From Candidatus Poribacteria bacterium (GTDB lineage: Bacteria > Poribacteria > WGA-4E > WGA-3G), in the NCBI GenBank assembly GCA_003635255.1, contig PYJC01000173.1:135858-199857 (forward strand): a stretch of 64,000 nt of DNA. Direction: 5' to 3'. The notes beneath the pieces are model-generated. The model was given only the letters and a program-made list of their open reading frames with translations. It ran no database searches and was not told where the DNA came from. Both the position numbers and the translations under genes were made by a program. Of this stretch, positions 1 through 9,597 are shown in pieces. The number at the start of each line of letters is the position of its first letter. Positions within the stretch are counted from its first letter, which is position 1.

Positions 1-202
1 GGTTCGTTTTATCCAGATATGCGGATAGCACTTTCGCATCCGCTTACTGTCTTGCATGATTTTCCTCCAACTTTTATGGATATAGAGCAAGGTATAGGAA
101 TCATAATAACATAGGAGACAGCAGATGTCAAGAGTAAACCTAACATCCAACAGAGCCATTTAGTTTTACATATTCACTTTATATATATGGATATGTCTCC
201 CT

Positions 203-273
203 CTGTAGGAGCGAGTGTTTTTGCTGGAGGGTCTTTGCTTGGGTGTTTCTGCGTATTTCTTGTCGCTCGCGAT
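203..273. repeat. 71-bp dispersed intergenic repeat, copy 1
   Basis: CTGTAGGAGCGAGTGTTTTTGCTGGAGGGTCTTTGCTTGGGTGTTTCTGCGTATTTCTTGTCGCTCGCGAT; identical to 47195-47265; ends carry GAGCGA/TCGCTC inverted repeat. Confidence 0.9.
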
Positions 274-358
274 ATTGTGAAAAAACGTTAACATCTATGA
301 ACGAAAATCAAAGTCAAAACCGAAAACTAAATCGCTCTGCGGCTAAAAACAATTTCAC

Positions 359-387
359 TTGACAAAAGATACCATATCTATTAGAAT
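359..387 (+). promoter_or_regulatory. candidate sigma70 promoter TTGACA-N17-TAGAAT upstream of the helicase
   Basis: TTGACA at 359-364, 17-nt spacer, TAGAAT at 382-387, about 70 nt upstream of ATG 458. Confidence 0.4.
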
Positions 388-457
388 TATTTATAACATG
401 ATGCCGCAAACGTTTATACACTACACGGAGCGGTGCTCGGATGCAAAGGGGAGTTGA

Positions 458-2926
458 ATGCTTTATAAAGGGTTAGAATTGGATCGGTTTCAGGAGGAAG
501 CGATCGCGGCAATTAATCGGGATACCTCGGTTATTGTCACCGCACCGACGGGGGCAGGCAAAACCGTTATCGCAGAGTACGCTGTCGAAAAGTGTCTTGA
601 GGAAAACCGCCGCGTTATCTATACCGCACCGATCAAAGCCCTCAGCAATCAGAAATATCGGGACTTTTATGCTGAATACGGTGATAAAATTGGCATCGTT
701 ACCGGCGACGTGGTGCTAAATCCGTATGCCCAAGTGTTGTTGATGACGACTGAGATCTTCCGGAATACCATCTTTGATGATATTGAACGGTTACAGGATG
801 TCTCTTACGTCATCTTTGACGAAATTCACTATATTAACGATATTGAGCGCGGGACCGTCTGGGAAGAGAGCATTATCTTCGCGCCTCAACATATCAAATT
901 TGTCTGCCTGAGCGCCACAATTCCGAACATCAACACATTCGCGGAATGGATGCAAAGTGTACGGGATATTGACATTGAGACCGTTGAAGAACTCAAACGA
1001 CCTGTCCCTTTGGAGCATCATCTCTATTTTAAAGATTACGGTATTGGCGATGTAAAACATATCGCTGCGCTTCGGAGCAGAGCACAGCGCCATGGACGTA
1101 AACCCAGAAAACCTGATCCGCGTAATAAGAAACCTGTAAAGGGGCTTCCATCTGATTTTATAGAAACACGACTTGTTCCACATCTCCGGCGTGAGAAGAA
1201 ACTGCCCTGCCTCTATTTCTGCTTTAGTCGGAAGGGATGTGAGGCAAACGCTTCCGCGTTGGTGTTCGGATCGCAGTTGCAATTGCTAAATAAAAAGCAG
1301 AAAGCAGAGATTCTACGCCAATTTGACGAACTCTGTGTCCAGTTCGATATCGTTGAAGAAAAAAAAATTACCGAATTCCGTAGACTGGTGAGTTGTGGGA
1401 TCGCCTATCATCACGCCGGTATGTTACCGACGCTTAAAGAGGTCGTAGAAAGGTTGTTTACCTCCGGGTTAATTCAACTCCTCTTTACCACAGAAACATT
1501 TGCTGTCGGTATTAATATGCCTGCCTGTTCTGTCGCTTTTGATAGCCTTGAGAAATTTGATGGTATCGAATTTCGCTATCTCAAAGCACGGGAATATCAC
1601 CAGATGGCGGGACGTGCCGGCAGACGCGGTATTGACACAATCGGTTACGTTTACGCCCAAATTATACCCGAATACGCCGATTCAGGTGAGATTAAAGGCG
1701 TTGTTGCTGAAAAGATAGAGCCAATAGAGAGTCAGTTTAACCTCTCCTATTCCAGTATTCTTAATCTTTATCAGAAATATGGCGATGATATATACGATGT
1801 CTACACCATGAGTTTAAGCAATCATCAGAACCGTGTACGTGTAGCGAATCTCAACAAACAGATTGAGAAGAAAACAGAGAAAATTCAGACATTACCAGAG
1901 CCCGAATGCATCCACGATGGTATCGATGGCAGTGAGCAAATTCAGAAGCATTATCGCCACAAGCGGGATATCGAAAAAAAGATTCGGCGTTTGCATGTAG
2001 AGATAGCACAGGTCAAATCGGAAACCCGAAAGAAGAAGCAGGAAAAAGAACGCGTGAAAAGATTGAACGCTGTTCACAAAAAAATTATTCTTCTGCAAAG
2101 GGAGACCGAGCAGAGCCTTTGTGAGGGATGTCAGCACTTGCAAACATGCACAAACAGATATAAAGCGATCCGCAGAGAAGAAGAGCGACTTCAGAAACTT
2201 AAAAAGAGAACGACGATTATTGAGAACGATCCCAGGCAGCAGATAGCCGCGCGTCTTAAAGTACTTGAGGAATTAGGATATATTGAAGCACAAGCAGTCC
2301 TACCCCGTGGGAGTACCGCCTCACATATCTACGGGTATGAAATCCAGTTGACGCAATTACTCTTTAGCGGTGTTTTTGAAAAACTTACGGAGGACGAAAT
2401 TAACTGTCTCATGGTAGCAATCATCTCCGAACCGCGTAAAGATGGTTACTTTAAGCGTCTCAAGAATGAACGTTTATTAGACCTACTGTCCGCTGTCAGT
2501 TCTGAAATCTCATTTATCCAGTATTTAGAGGTCAAGCACAAGGTGACAGAAATTACACCTATGTTAGAACTCCGGCTTTGTACGGCGATGCTGGCATGGA
2601 GCCGTGGGTGTGAGTTTGATAAACTTGAGAAATATGCACATTTGGATGCCGGCGACTTTGTCCGAAACTTTCGACTCGTCATTGATCAACTCCGTCAAAT
2701 CCGCCGCGCCATGGCTGGACATACGGCCCTCGTCGATAAACTCAATCGGTGTATCGAAAAAATTAATAGGGATGTTGTTGATGCCGAGCGACAATTGCGG
2801 ATCGGGCAGGAAAGTCTCGATGAAACGACAGCAGCAGACGGTATTGATACCAACGAGTCGTTACCTATTGCGCCTGAAGAATCCGATGATGCAGAAACGG
2901 AAAGTGCAGTATTGCTGTCCTCGTAA
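458..2926 (+). CDS. Ski2/Mtr4/HelY-like DExH-box helicase
   Basis: APTGAGKT Walker A, DEIH box, SATIPN motif III, HQMAGRAGRRGID motif VI; C-terminal DSHCT-like region; CxxC pair in insertion. Confidence 0.9.
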   Translation: MLYKGLELDRFQEEAIAAINRDTSVIVTAPTGAGKTVIAEYAVEKCLEENRRVIYTAPIKALSNQKYRDFYAEYGDKIGIVTGDVVLNPYAQVLLMTTEIFRNTIFDDIERLQDVSYVIFDEIHYINDIERGTVWEESIIFAPQHIKFVCLSATIPNINTFAEWMQSVRDIDIETVEELKRPVPLEHHLYFKDYGIGDVKHIAALRSRAQRHGRKPRKPDPRNKKPVKGLPSDFIETRLVPHLRREKKLPCLYFCFSRKGCEANASALVFGSQLQLLNKKQKAEILRQFDELCVQFDIVEEKKITEFRRLVSCGIAYHHAGMLPTLKEVVERLFTSGLIQLLFTTETFAVGINMPACSVAFDSLEKFDGIEFRYLKAREYHQMAGRAGRRGIDTIGYVYAQIIPEYADSGEIKGVVAEKIEPIESQFNLSYSSILNLYQKYGDDIYDVYTMSLSNHQNRVRVANLNKQIEKKTEKIQTLPEPECIHDGIDGSEQIQKHYRHKRDIEKKIRRLHVEIAQVKSETRKKKQEKERVKRLNAVHKKIILLQRETEQSLCEGCQHLQTCTNRYKAIRREEERLQKLKKRTTIIENDPRQQIAARLKVLEELGYIEAQAVLPRGSTASHIYGYEIQLTQLLFSGVFEKLTEDEINCLMVAIISEPRKDGYFKRLKNERLLDLLSAVSSEISFIQYLEVKHKVTEITPMLELRLCTAMLAWSRGCEFDKLEKYAHLDAGDFVRNFRLVIDQLRQIRRAMAGHTALVDKLNRCIEKINRDVVDAERQLRIGQESLDETTAADGIDTNESLPIAPEESDDAETESAVLLSS

Positions 2927-3074
2927 GTTGCTTTCAGATCAGAAAATACTTGTAATATAAAATGATCTATATTAGAATGGTAGCATAAACAGATATAGAT
3001 ATTGGATATATAGATACACTGTTAAACGGTGTACAAAAAGATTAACATTCTGATAATAATTGAAGGAGAATTAC

Positions 3075-3617
3075 ATGGCAAATCAAGACTTCAATTTGGC
3101 TGGTGCCCTTACAGTGCGATCAGCTGCAAAAGAAGATGCAGCGCATTTACATTCATATTGTTTCCCTGAAAAAACCAAGACGCAGGTTACGAAAGAATTG
3201 GATGCCGATTTAGCAGAAGAGAGTCAAACACACCGACTTGTCGCGGAGGTCGGCGGATATCCGATTGGACAAATTTCCATAACGCGGAATGCCGTTGATC
3301 CTGAAATCGCAGAAATAGGCGATCTCGCTGTGTCCGCGCCTTTCCGTCCATTAGGGGTAGCTGACCACCTCGTGGCTGCCGCTGAGGCAGCAGCAGCAGA
3401 AGATGGCATAAACACCCTCGAAATCGAACTTCCCTCTTCAGAGGCGAATGTTATACAGAGATATAAGGATTGGGGTTTCACTGAAAAACCACTCGTTGTT
3501 CTCCAGAAAGCACTCGGAGAGACACCCGCAGAAGAAGAGGAAGACACAGATGAGGATGGAGAAGAAAACGAAGCTGCTGACACAGGTGGTGAGCAGCAAA
3601 ACCTGCTCGATTCTTAA
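3075..3617 (+). CDS. GNAT-family N-acetyltransferase with acidic C-terminal tail
   Basis: GNAT-like fold pattern (VAEVGGYPIGQISI...EIGDLAVSAPFRPLGVADHLVAAAE); start at ATG 3075 after GGAG; ORF track start 3060. Confidence 0.75.
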   Translation: MANQDFNLAGALTVRSAAKEDAAHLHSYCFPEKTKTQVTKELDADLAEESQTHRLVAEVGGYPIGQISITRNAVDPEIAEIGDLAVSAPFRPLGVADHLVAAAEAAAAEDGINTLEIELPSSEANVIQRYKDWGFTEKPLVVLQKALGETPAEEEEDTDEDGEENEAADTGGEQQNLLDS

Positions 3618-3845
3618 GAATATTAGCAGAATTTAGGCATCTCACTTTGTTATAGGCGCTTTTGTGAAGTGCCCTCGTTTTAGACGGCGTGTATCTGCAA
3701 ACTGTACCTATAAACAGGAGAATTTGCAAGAACCGCCAGCGGGAATTGCGGGGACAGTTGTCTCTACGAACTGTGAATCAAGCGAGGCTTGAACCGCGTA
3801 GGGAATGCAAGTGGCTCTCGTGCTGACCGCGTAAGGACATTGAAT

Positions 3846-4730
3846 ATGAAGAAAATCTGGCTCGCTTTTGCACTCGTCCTTTTTAGTATTGGATGCGGCA
3901 CCCAGAACGAAAACCTCGCGAAGGGCAAAGAATTGATTAAATCGGATAAACGGCGCAAAGAAGAACGCGCTGTCCGAGAATTTAAACTCGCGCTGCAGCA
4001 ACCGACTGATAACGCTGAAGCACACTATCTGCTTGGGCTTTATAACTCTCAGGAATTTTACGAGCCTCATACGACTGACTGGGAGGCGGCATCAATCGCT
4101 GAACGCGGCAAACAGATGTTCCTTGCGTATCAAGCAGAAAAAGGTAAATATCTCGAGAGACTCGTTTTTGAGACACTCCGCGATGATGACTTGGATATCC
4201 AAAACGCCGCACTTGATGCCCTAAAACGCGTTTATAAACAAGGTGACCAGAAACGGCTCCTCAGTCAGCTGCAAAAAGCAATTAAATCGAGCGACAATCG
4301 CGATAGACACAACGCACATTGGGTCCTCGGGAACCTTGGTAAAGATGAACCAGACACGATTGTACCTATCCTCGTGAAACTTCTGGAACACCGACGCACG
4401 GAAACCCGCTTGAATGTCGTCAAGGCACTTGGTGAGGTTGGAAGTGAAAAGGCTATTCCGGCACTCGCTGCAGTGATTGAATCCGGTTCTGCCAAGTGGG
4501 AACGCGACCGAGAGGAACCTGAGGTCCGTCAACTCGCTGTAGACGCTCTTGGAAAAATCGGTGGTACTGCTGTACCAGAGTTAGTCAAAATTGTACAAAA
4601 CAAAGGGTCATCGCTGCGCGTCGATGCGATACGCGCTTTAGCAGTCCTCGGCGACGAAAAAGTTGTGGAACCGCTCTTAGACGCTTTGAAAGAACAGAGC
4701 AGTCGAGATGTGGCGATTCCTCTTAATTAA
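3846..4730 (+). CDS. HEAT-repeat lipoprotein
   Basis: Lipobox-like MKKIWLAFALVLFSIGCG; repeated HEAT/PBS-lyase-type units (ALGEVGSEKAIPALAAVIES, ALGKIGGTAVPELVKIV). Confidence 0.8.
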   Translation: MKKIWLAFALVLFSIGCGTQNENLAKGKELIKSDKRRKEERAVREFKLALQQPTDNAEAHYLLGLYNSQEFYEPHTTDWEAASIAERGKQMFLAYQAEKGKYLERLVFETLRDDDLDIQNAALDALKRVYKQGDQKRLLSQLQKAIKSSDNRDRHNAHWVLGNLGKDEPDTIVPILVKLLEHRRTETRLNVVKALGEVGSEKAIPALAAVIESGSAKWERDREEPEVRQLAVDALGKIGGTAVPELVKIVQNKGSSLRVDAIRALAVLGDEKVVEPLLDALKEQSSRDVAIPLN

Positions 4731-4803
4731 ATCGAAAGTCGGACTCACACCTTTCGGCGCAGCTTGCAAGCCGAAACTTGCTATGAAATGGGAAGGAGAA
4801 AAA

Positions 4804-6237
4804 ATGGAAAGGTTCGACAAACTTCGCTACTTGATGTTTATCCTACCGCTTTTGGCAACGATCGTCGGACTCGGCTGCGACAATCAATATTACGATGAAC
4901 GTTTGCAAATGCAAGTCCAACAATTGGACAGCGACCTCAAAGACCGTTGGTCAACGAGTGGAGTCGTGGTCTTAGACACTACGCCGAATGGACCCGCGGA
5001 TAAGGCGCAACTTGAGAGAGGTGAACTCATCTCTTATGTTATCGCAGAATACCCTATCCGAAGTACTAGCGACTTTAACAACGCAATAAAAAACGGGTTA
5101 GATGAAGATAATAACTTCGTTCTCTACTTAAAAGATAAACCTCCGCTTCGTATCTCCCTTCGTAGACAAGGTGATAAAGTCGGATTGAGTGTAAAAGGCA
5201 ACGGTACCGTGCGTGTTGAAGGAATCCGTCCCGGGACACCTGCCGCGAACGCTGATATTCAAATTGACGACGTTGTTGAAAAGATTGTTGATGAACGCAA
5301 AATTTATAGCCTTGATGATTATAAGAAAACGATCCGGAAACTCACTAAACAGTCGGTCACATTCCGAACCACTGAGTTGATAGGTGTGAAAATTGCCGCT
5401 GTGAGCGCACTTGGCGATTTGGGGGATGTCCGAGCAATCGAACCGCTGGTGGATATTTTCAGGAATAATACAGAACTTTCGCTTCGGAAAACGTCAATTA
5501 GCAGTTTACAACGTCTCGTTGAATTGAGCGTTCTCAACCAACTTTTCCAGCAATTTCAGCGCGCAAATGTAAACCAACTGCCTGCTGATAGCCTTCAAGC
5601 ACAGCATCTGGAGTCCGCTGCAATCCTCGGTTTACTTACCGTAGATCGAACTGAAAACACTGCGACCCTCAAAGCACCATTCGGAACACAGTTCAGACAT
5701 AGATCCGAAGCACTCTACCAGAAAATTAACGAAGGGCAGCTTGCAGAACTTGCCCAGGAATACATTCAAATCGGGGTGGAACCGGAACAAGAAATTCGGC
5801 GTGCCTGTCTCGCTATACTCGGAACTCTTAAACCGGTCTCTGCGATTGATGCGCTCGTCGCTGTTCTCGAAAATCCAACAGAAATTCCCGGTATCCGTTT
5901 CCAAGCGGGGATAGCACTCAGGCAAATTGGTGAACCCGCTGTTGAGGCACTCATCGCGGCTTTTGAAAGCGGGGATACCAGCACTAAAGACATTGCCGCT
6001 TCCGCGCTCGGCGGTATCGGAGGCACTCAGGCGCGGGATCGTCTGATTAAGGCATTGGAAAACGCCAGTGAATCCGCAATTCAACTCACGCTCGTTGATG
6101 CAATCGCCCAAATCGGGGACGCGCCTTCAATACAAGCACTTGAACGCCAACGGCAGCAATACCAAGATGATGATGACAGCGGTATCCGCATCTTTTTAGA
6201 TGAAGTCTTCAAAAGTTTGGCACAGAAATCAATGTAA
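4804..6237 (+). CDS. PDZ plus HEAT-repeat lipoprotein
   Basis: MERFDKLRYLMFILPLLATIVGLGC lipobox; two PDZ-like segments (TPNGPADKAQLERGELIS; IRPGTPAANADIQIDDVV); C-terminal HEAT repeats. Confidence 0.8.
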   Translation: MERFDKLRYLMFILPLLATIVGLGCDNQYYDERLQMQVQQLDSDLKDRWSTSGVVVLDTTPNGPADKAQLERGELISYVIAEYPIRSTSDFNNAIKNGLDEDNNFVLYLKDKPPLRISLRRQGDKVGLSVKGNGTVRVEGIRPGTPAANADIQIDDVVEKIVDERKIYSLDDYKKTIRKLTKQSVTFRTTELIGVKIAAVSALGDLGDVRAIEPLVDIFRNNTELSLRKTSISSLQRLVELSVLNQLFQQFQRANVNQLPADSLQAQHLESAAILGLLTVDRTENTATLKAPFGTQFRHRSEALYQKINEGQLAELAQEYIQIGVEPEQEIRRACLAILGTLKPVSAIDALVAVLENPTEIPGIRFQAGIALRQIGEPAVEALIAAFESGDTSTKDIAASALGGIGGTQARDRLIKALENASESAIQLTLVDAIAQIGDAPSIQALERQRQQYQDDDDSGIRIFLDEVFKSLAQKSM

Positions 6238-6275
6238 TTTGTCCGGAGGCTCGCGTAACGGGGTGTGGGCTGCTA

Positions 6276-7112
6276 ATGAAAATTGGACTCATTTCAGACT
6301 TACACACAGATGTTACGCCTCTGAACAAAGCTCTCGTCCCACATCTTGTTGAGGCTGTGAAGACAGCACAACTTGATGTATGCGTACTTGCAGGGGATAT
6401 CGCACGGCATTTAGTTCAACTCTCTGAAACACTTAACGCCTTTCAGACCGCAGATTTAGGGTGCCAGATACTATTTATCCCCGGCAACCATGACATCTGG
6501 GCAATTGAGACCCCTAACGTCACAAGCGAACAGAAATGCGAAATTATTTCAAAACTCTGTGATGCGTGTGGGTTTCACCCGCTCATGGACCGCCCCTTCA
6601 TCAAGGAGCAGATCGGTTTCTGTGGGACTATCGGTTGGTACGATTACAGTTTCGCACCCGATGGATATGACTTCTCCGATGCTCAGTATGCCGAGAAAGA
6701 ATTGATGGGTGCCGTCTGGAATGACGAGCGGTATGCGAAATGGTCGGAGACAGATTGTGTCGTTGCCCGACGTTTTGAGGCGGAACTTAACGCACAGATC
6801 GCTGCCATCAGAGATGATGTCTCTCGTATTATTGTTGTTACGCACCATGTCCCGTTCCGAGAATGTATCCGATATAACGGCGAATTGCCGTGGGATTTCT
6901 TTCGGGCATTCATGGGAAGTAAAGGCTTGGGAACGCTCTGTTTCGAGGAACAACGTGTCACGCACACCCTCTTCGGGCATACGCATCAGGCACTTGATAT
7001 GAAAATACGTGGTATCCGTGCTATCTGTGCACCTATAGGTTATCTACACGAGAAACCCACAATCGGCTTGCAGGCTTATGCTACGCAATGTTTAACCTGC
7101 TTTGAGGTCTAA
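6276..7112 (+). CDS. metallophosphoesterase
   Basis: ISDLHTD, LAGDIA, PGNHD, THHVPF, FGHTHQ motifs. Confidence 0.9.
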   Translation: MKIGLISDLHTDVTPLNKALVPHLVEAVKTAQLDVCVLAGDIARHLVQLSETLNAFQTADLGCQILFIPGNHDIWAIETPNVTSEQKCEIISKLCDACGFHPLMDRPFIKEQIGFCGTIGWYDYSFAPDGYDFSDAQYAEKELMGAVWNDERYAKWSETDCVVARRFEAELNAQIAAIRDDVSRIIVVTHHVPFRECIRYNGELPWDFFRAFMGSKGLGTLCFEEQRVTHTLFGHTHQALDMKIRGIRAICAPIGYLHEKPTIGLQAYATQCLTCFEV

Positions 7113-7118
7113 TATAAG

Positions 7119-7230
7119 TAGCACTTACGCATCTCCTTTTAAAGTCCCCTTGATAAGGGGGATTTAGGGGGTGTTTTTGATAGGGTGTTTCTTAAAAATA
7201 CCGAAATTACTGCTCTTTGCGTAAGTCCTA
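7119..7230. mobile_element. MITE-like element (TIR TAGcACTTACGCA / TGCGTAAGTcCTA)
   Basis: 13-bp TIR with one mismatch at 7119-7131 and 7218-7230; flanked by direct repeat ATAAG (7114-7118 and 7231-7235). Confidence 0.6.
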
Positions 7231-7268
7231 ATAAGAAAATTGAAGGAATCCAGAAGAAAGGAATTACT

Positions 7269-7628
7269 ATGGAAATAACTTTAACCAATAGTAATGATGC
7301 AGGCGCGCTTGAATTTCCCTGGGGCGCGATTAAATGGCTCTGCAACGATCAGATTGATCCGGAAGCCGAGATGACCTTCGGTGTCGTCTATATCAATGCT
7401 GGCGAAGGGAATCCTACGCATTACCATCCGAACTGCGAAGAACTTATCTATGTACTCTCCGGTGAGTGCGACCACAAATTGGGAGAGGAAATCATCCCGC
7501 TCAGACCAGGGATGATGTTGCGTATCCCGCGTAATGTCAAACATAACGCCGTCAACACCGGTTGGCAACCCGTGACGATGATTATCTGTTATTCGGACGC
7601 TGACCGACAAACCGTTTTTGAAGAGTAG
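7269..7628 (+). CDS. cupin-domain protein
   Basis: Cupin motifs (GEGNPTHYHPNCEELIYVLSGECDHKLG; LRPGMMLRIPRNVKHNAVNTG); ATG 7269 preferred because upstream in-frame sequence lies in a repeat element. Confidence 0.85.
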   Translation: MEITLTNSNDAGALEFPWGAIKWLCNDQIDPEAEMTFGVVYINAGEGNPTHYHPNCEELIYVLSGECDHKLGEEIIPLRPGMMLRIPRNVKHNAVNTGWQPVTMIICYSDADRQTVFEE

Positions 7629-7766
7629 GAGGGATTTGTAATCCCGATCCTATCCTACTAAATCGTCTGTGAACAAAAGGATATTTGTAGGAGGGATTTG
7701 TAATCCCGATCCTATCTTAAGAAAAGCGTTTGTAGGAGGGATTTGTAATCCCGATCCTATCCTACG
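7626..7766. repeat. three copies of hairpin repeat GTAGGAGGGATTTGTAATCCCGATCCTATCCTAC
   Basis: Near-identical units at about 7626-7658, 7686-7718, 7731-7765; GGGATT-TGT-AATCCC core stem with outer GTAGGA/TCCTAC. Confidence 0.9.
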
Positions 7767-7783
7767 CAAGGTAAAATTAAAAA

Positions 7784-8473
7784 ATGTCCAAAGAATCCCG
7801 CTGCAGTGTCAAAATCTGTGGCATTACCTCTAACCATGATGCGCAACTTGCAGCTGACGCGAGCGCAGACTATATCGGTGTGTTGGTCGATGTTGCTGTG
7901 TCTGAGCGAACACGCTCCGCTGCCGAAGCCTCCGAAATCGCAAAATCGAGTCCAATCCCTCCAGTCATTCTACTCTACAACCGAACAACATCCGATATCC
8001 AAGAAATCGTATCACAGGTTCAACCGTTTGCAGTGCAGCTCCTCGGGCAGGAACCTCCACAACAGGTTGAAGAACTTAAACGCACTGTAACGTGTCAACT
8101 CTGGAAGTCGGTTTATCTACCCGCAGGTAGACCGGAGAATGTCGATATGCCTACTGTCCGAGCAGAGATGCAAGCCTACCGGGACGCCGGTGCAGATTTC
8201 CTCTTGTTTGATAGCGTTGATCTGAGTGGTGAGAAGCCGAGGTACGGCGGCACAGGCAAAACCTGTGATTGGAATGTCGCTGCTGAACTCATTGCCGAAA
8301 GTCCACTACCGGTATTCTTTGCAGGTGGGATTCGTCCAGAGAATGTCAAAGCCGCGATTGAGACAATCCGTCCACACGGTATAGATCTCTGTTCGGGTGT
8401 TGAAGCATCTAAAGGCATCAAAGATCCACAGAAGTTGGAGCAGCTGATGGAACAGATCGCGCAAGCCGATTAA
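7784..8473 (+). CDS. trpF: phosphoribosylanthranilate isomerase
   Basis: VKICGITSNHDAQLAADASADYIG N-terminus, LLFDS, PVFFAGGIRPENV, IDLCSGVEASKGIKDPQKL: typical TrpF motifs. Confidence 0.85.
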   Translation: MSKESRCSVKICGITSNHDAQLAADASADYIGVLVDVAVSERTRSAAEASEIAKSSPIPPVILLYNRTTSDIQEIVSQVQPFAVQLLGQEPPQQVEELKRTVTCQLWKSVYLPAGRPENVDMPTVRAEMQAYRDAGADFLLFDSVDLSGEKPRYGGTGKTCDWNVAAELIAESPLPVFFAGGIRPENVKAAIETIRPHGIDLCSGVEASKGIKDPQKLEQLMEQIAQAD

Positions 8474-8619
8474 AAAGGTCGAAATCACTGCTATAAAGTG
8501 AGTTAACAGAAATTATTCCAATTTACGTTTTATAGTGAAGCCCATAAATAAATGAACATCTTTGTAGCATGATGCACGTCGCATCTGGGCGAGTACGCCG
8601 CAAAACTTTTAGTTTGTGC

Positions 8620-8652
8620 CAGTCTGAATGCCTGTTATAGGCATTCAGACTG
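8620..8652. terminator. perfect 13-bp hairpin (possible terminator or repeat core)
   Basis: CAGTCTGAATGCC-TGTTATA-GGCATTCAGACTG. Confidence 0.5.
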
Positions 8653-8750
8653 TTTGAGAGTGCCCAATTAACTATAGGTTTTACTACAAAATAAATTATA
8701 GGACATGATACCTATGTCTGTTCTTGATTTGTCAACTAAGGAGGTTTTTT

Positions 8751-9506
8751 ATGAACAATCGTCTTGTCTGTAATATACGGACTTTCAACAATCTTCTTCG
8801 GTTAGCTACCATTGTAGCACTTGTTTGCGGGATGTCTATTATCGGTTTTTCCACCGCGTTCGCTGATGCCCATGAAACTGAAGGCGAAGCGATGGAAGAA
8901 AAACCGATGGCGGAAAAACCGAAGATTACAGGATGGTTCCAGATTGATGTCGATAGTTTGGGCACCTATTTTTTAGTTGGGGCAAGCCATCCGCTCAGCG
9001 GTGGCATTTCATTTGATTCTAACATCTATGTTAACGACCACTTGGGCGAGTTTGATATGGGTATTTCATTCCCTGTGATCGCGAATGACAGCATGGCACT
9101 GCTGCTAACACCGATGCTCGGCGTTGGGTTCAATTATACCAGTCCAGACGGGCCCTATGCCTTATACCCACAAATCTTTGCGATCCTACCCGCGGGTAAA
9201 ATCTTCGGTTTCCATTGGTCAATCAGTACAATCTCTTCCATATTTGATGACGAAAGCCTTAATGAACTCTACAACCGGACTTACGTTACTTATGCTTTAA
9301 ACGAAACTATCGCAGTTGGTCCACAGTTTGAAACAGTCCTCGGTCTCGGCGACGGTGGCGGACTGTGGGCTATGAACTTCGGTGGACGTTTGAACATCGG
9401 CTATGGTGAGAATAACACGCTCGGCTTATATGTCGGGTATGAAACTAAAAAAGAAGAAGATGAAACCGGACTTACCGGGAGAATGAATTTTACGCGTAGA
9501 TGGTAG
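8751..9506 (+). CDS. outer-membrane beta-barrel/porin-like protein (paralog of 37721-38446)
   Basis: Signal peptide, Ala-Glu-rich linker, GWFQIDVDSLGTYFLVGASH, C-terminal aromatic RMNFTRRW typical of OMPs. Confidence 0.65.
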   Translation: MNNRLVCNIRTFNNLLRLATIVALVCGMSIIGFSTAFADAHETEGEAMEEKPMAEKPKITGWFQIDVDSLGTYFLVGASHPLSGGISFDSNIYVNDHLGEFDMGISFPVIANDSMALLLTPMLGVGFNYTSPDGPYALYPQIFAILPAGKIFGFHWSISTISSIFDDESLNELYNRTYVTYALNETIAVGPQFETVLGLGDGGGLWAMNFGGRLNIGYGENNTLGLYVGYETKKEEDETGLTGRMNFTRRW

Positions 9507-9526
9507 GCATACTTTCCTATCAATCC

Positions 9527-9562
9527 GTAGGCGCGCTTCAAACAGATGAGAAACGCGCCTAC
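9527..9562. terminator. terminator-like hairpin
   Basis: GTAGGCGCG...CGCGCCTAC followed by T-rich stretch, just downstream of the 8751-9506 CDS. Confidence 0.5.
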
Positions 9563-9597
9563 ATGTTTTATTTCCTATAGCGCGTTGGAAGGAGCGG

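Noticed and set aside
7626-7766. CRISPR array interpretation of the three hairpin repeats
   Set aside because: Only three units with short uneven spacers of shared composition, no cas genes in the window; better explained as palindromic intergenic repeats.
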